DNA of 8,063 nucleotides, taken from contig BEIM01000143.1 in assembly GCA_002898995.1 (NCBI GenBank), positions 1 to 8,063 on the forward strand, given 5' to 3'. Within the stretch, counting starts at the first letter, position 1; every line of letters begins with the position of its first letter. Source of the stretch: a bacterium HR36 (GTDB lineage Bacteria; Planctomycetota; Planctomycetia; Gemmatales; HRBIN36). A program made the translations under genes and the position numbers. The notes beneath the pieces were generated by a model, which was not told where the DNA came from, ran no database searches, and worked only from the letters and a program-made list of their open reading frames with translations. Below, one piece after another: positions 6,770-8,063 of the stretch.

Positions 6770-7483
6770 ATGCAGAACGCCCCTATGCCAAATGATCGCC
6801 GAATCGCTCCCCGCGCTGCCCAAAATGACCGTTCCCGCCAGCGCGCAGAGGAAGCGCTGCTGCGTGCTCTGCCAGTGCTCGACCGCGCTTTTTACAATCG
6901 CCCCGCCCAGGAGGTAGCTCGCGCCTTGTTGGGGAAATATCTTCTCCGCGAAACCGCCGGGGGTGTTCTCCTGGCTGGCCGCATTGTCGAAACCGAGGCC
7001 TACCTCGCTCGCGACGATCCCGCCAACCACGCATTTCGGGGACGGACACGCCGCAACGCCTCGATGTTTGGCCCACCCGGCCACGCTTACGTTTACGCCA
7101 TTCACACGCGCTACTGTCTCAACGTCGTCACCGAACCCGAGGGCGTCCCCAGCGCGGTCCTGATCCGCGCGGTCGAACCAAGATACGGCATCGAGACGAT
7201 GCAAAGGTTGCGCTCGGCCCATAGGCTCCGCGAACTGGCGCGTGGCCCCGGCCGACTGTGCCAGGCGTTCGACATAGACCGCCACCTCGACGGTTGGGAT
7301 CTGACGCGCGGCGCTGTGTTGTGGCTCGCGGATCCTGCCGAAGTCATCCCTACCGATTCGATTGCGGTCAGCCCGCGGATCGGCGTAACTGCCGCCCGCG
7401 AACTGCCACTGCGCTTCTTCCTCGCCGATTCCCCGTTTGTCAGCGCCCACCGCCACGGTCATCGCCTGCAACCCCAACCCTGA
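6770..7483 (+). CDS. mpg: Alkyladenine (3-methyladenine) DNA glycosylase, AAG/MPG family
   Basis: The enzyme excises alkylated purines such as 3-methyladenine, starting base-excision repair. The product is 237 residues from the ATG at 6770. The core begins at LPVLDRAFYNRPAQEVARAL (34-53). RIVETEAYL (71-79) carries catalytic Glu76 and base-stacking Tyr78 (human Glu125, Tyr127), and His87 matches human His136. Then follow GHAYVYAIHTRYCLN (104-118), VLIRAVEP (130-137, Arg133 matching human Arg182), ARGPGRLCQAFDID (157-170) and PRIGVTAARELPLRFF (202-217). The segment after YVY reads AIHT instead of the usual (I/L)-I-Y-G and is one residue shorter, as I recall for B. subtilis YxlJ. About 33 Arg/Ala-rich residues precede the core. 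The start is uncertain: no ribosome site precedes the ATGs at 6770 or 6785 or the TTG at 6710. It is divergent from dapB. Family call is secure. Confidence 0.93.
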   Translation: MQNAPMPNDRRIAPRAAQNDRSRQRAEEALLRALPVLDRAFYNRPAQEVARALLGKYLLRETAGGVLLAGRIVETEAYLARDDPANHAFRGRTRRNASMFGPPGHAYVYAIHTRYCLNVVTEPEGVPSAVLIRAVEPRYGIETMQRLRSAHRLRELARGPGRLCQAFDIDRHLDGWDLTRGAVLWLADPAEVIPTDSIAVSPRIGVTAARELPLRFFLADSPFVSAHRHGHRLQPQP

Positions 7484-7529
7484 ATCGAGCGCTAATTTTC
7501 TCAGCAAATGCCACTCGTGCGACGACGGA

Positions 7530-8063
7530 CTAAGCTACAGGTACAAACTTCAAGCACACCGGCGTCGGCACTTCTGACTCGATTCCTACCGGCACCAATT
7601 CCCCCTGCTTGGTGTTCAACTCGAAAACCACGATATTATCGCCCCGCTCGCTTGCCACCAGCACATATTTCCCCGAGGGGTCTATATTAAAGTTGCGCGG
7701 CCAGCGAATCCCTTGCCGCGCATGACTTTTAAGCTCCAAGCGCCCACTCTTAGTATCCACTCGGAAGACACTAATGCTGTCGTGCCCACGGTTGGATCCG
7801 AAGAGCCATTCGCCACTCGGATGCACCAGGATTTCGGCGGTATAACTTGTGCCTTGAAAATCCGGTGGCAGCGTACTAAGCGTTTGAATCTCGCTTAGTG
7901 TTCCCTTTTCTGCATCCCACGCGAAAGCTGTAACGGTATTAGCTAACTCGTTGATCACGTAGGCAAAGCGGCCAGAAGGATGGAAAGTAAAATGCCGAGG
8001 TCCTGCACCAGGAGCGACGCGGGCATAGGCCGGCTCATTGGCGCGCAGTTGGCCACGTTCCCC
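7530..8063 (-). CDS. Lactonase / 6-phosphogluconolactonase-type beta-propeller protein (N-terminus off the right edge)
   Basis: The C-terminal 177 residues are visible and the frame stays open to the window edge, so the first half is missing. The sequence shows successive blades of the lactonase family (seven-bladed propeller, as E. coli Pgl/YbhE). GPRHFTFHPSGRFAYVINEL (20-39) is followed by QTLSTLPPDFQGTSYTAEI (60-78), VHPSGEWLFGSNRGHDSISV (80-99), RWPRNFNIDPSGKYVLVASE (120-139) and GDNIVVFELNTKQGELVPVG (141-160), and the protein ends shortly after VPTPVCLKF. These blocks match the family closely. The expected activity is hydrolysis of a sugar lactone, such as 6-phosphogluconolactone in the oxidative pentose phosphate pathway. 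Many family members have untested substrates, so I do not assign pgl. Whether it has a signal peptide cannot be seen. It is convergent with the DNA glycosylase gene, 46 bp apart, with no clear terminator between them. Confidence 0.85.
   Translation of the reverse strand, partial: GERGQLRANEPAYARVAPGAGPRHFTFHPSGRFAYVINELANTVTAFAWDAEKGTLSEIQTLSTLPPDFQGTSYTAEILVHPSGEWLFGSNRGHDSISVFRVDTKSGRLELKSHARQGIRWPRNFNIDPSGKYVLVASERGDNIVVFELNTKQGELVPVGIESEVPTPVCLKFVPVA

Noticed and set aside
6728..7507. 259-codon minus-strand open frame opposite the DNA glycosylase gene
   Set aside because: The plus strand encodes a clear AAG-family protein with its active-site residues. The antisense frame shows no domain and is a composition shadow.
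7484..7529. Possible terminator between the convergent glycosylase and lactonase genes
   Set aside because: I find no stable stem followed by a T-run on either strand in these 46 bases.

Overview
The window is GC-rich chromosomal DNA with ordinary bacterial gene density. I see no rRNA, tRNA, CRISPR array, insertion sequence or phage gene. The gene content suggests a planctomycete: a very large exported protein with the WP-x-FGGD propeller entry motif plus TPR-like helices, a small exported protein of a DUF6263-like type, and signal peptides ending in A-Q. This placement is inferred from protein style, not from a marker gene.

Layout. Positions 1-3614 (minus strand) hold most of one giant exported protein. 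TPR-like helices lead into a PQQ-type beta-propeller, which is followed by more TPR-like helices and then propeller sequence again; its C-terminus lies beyond the left edge. A 0.5-kb intergenic region (3633-4149) separates it from a divergently transcribed exported protein (4150-4980) of unknown function. That region carries a candidate promoter for the giant gene, a pair of imperfect direct repeats, a small hairpin and a 12-bp palindrome.

Positions 5090-6511 (minus strand) form a probable two-gene operon. dapB (4-hydroxy-tetrahydrodipicolinate reductase, in the diaminopimelate/lysine pathway) is followed by a cysteine-rich DUF3109-type protein. Upstream of dapB lies a candidate sigma-70-like promoter whose -35 element overlaps a perfect DnaA-box sequence. 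Across this intergenic region, on the plus strand, is an alkyladenine (3-methyladenine) DNA glycosylase (6770-7483). It converges on the C-terminal half of a lactonase/6-phosphogluconolactonase-type beta-propeller protein (7530-8063, minus strand), which runs off the right edge.

How they fit together. The left half encodes two exported proteins sharing a divergent control region. The right half is housekeeping: cell-wall/lysine precursor synthesis, base-excision repair and sugar-lactone metabolism. I found no convincing new multi-gene system. The points most worth checking are the domain order of the giant exported protein, the repeats in its control region, the dapB/DUF3109 pairing, and the DnaA box over the dapB promoter.
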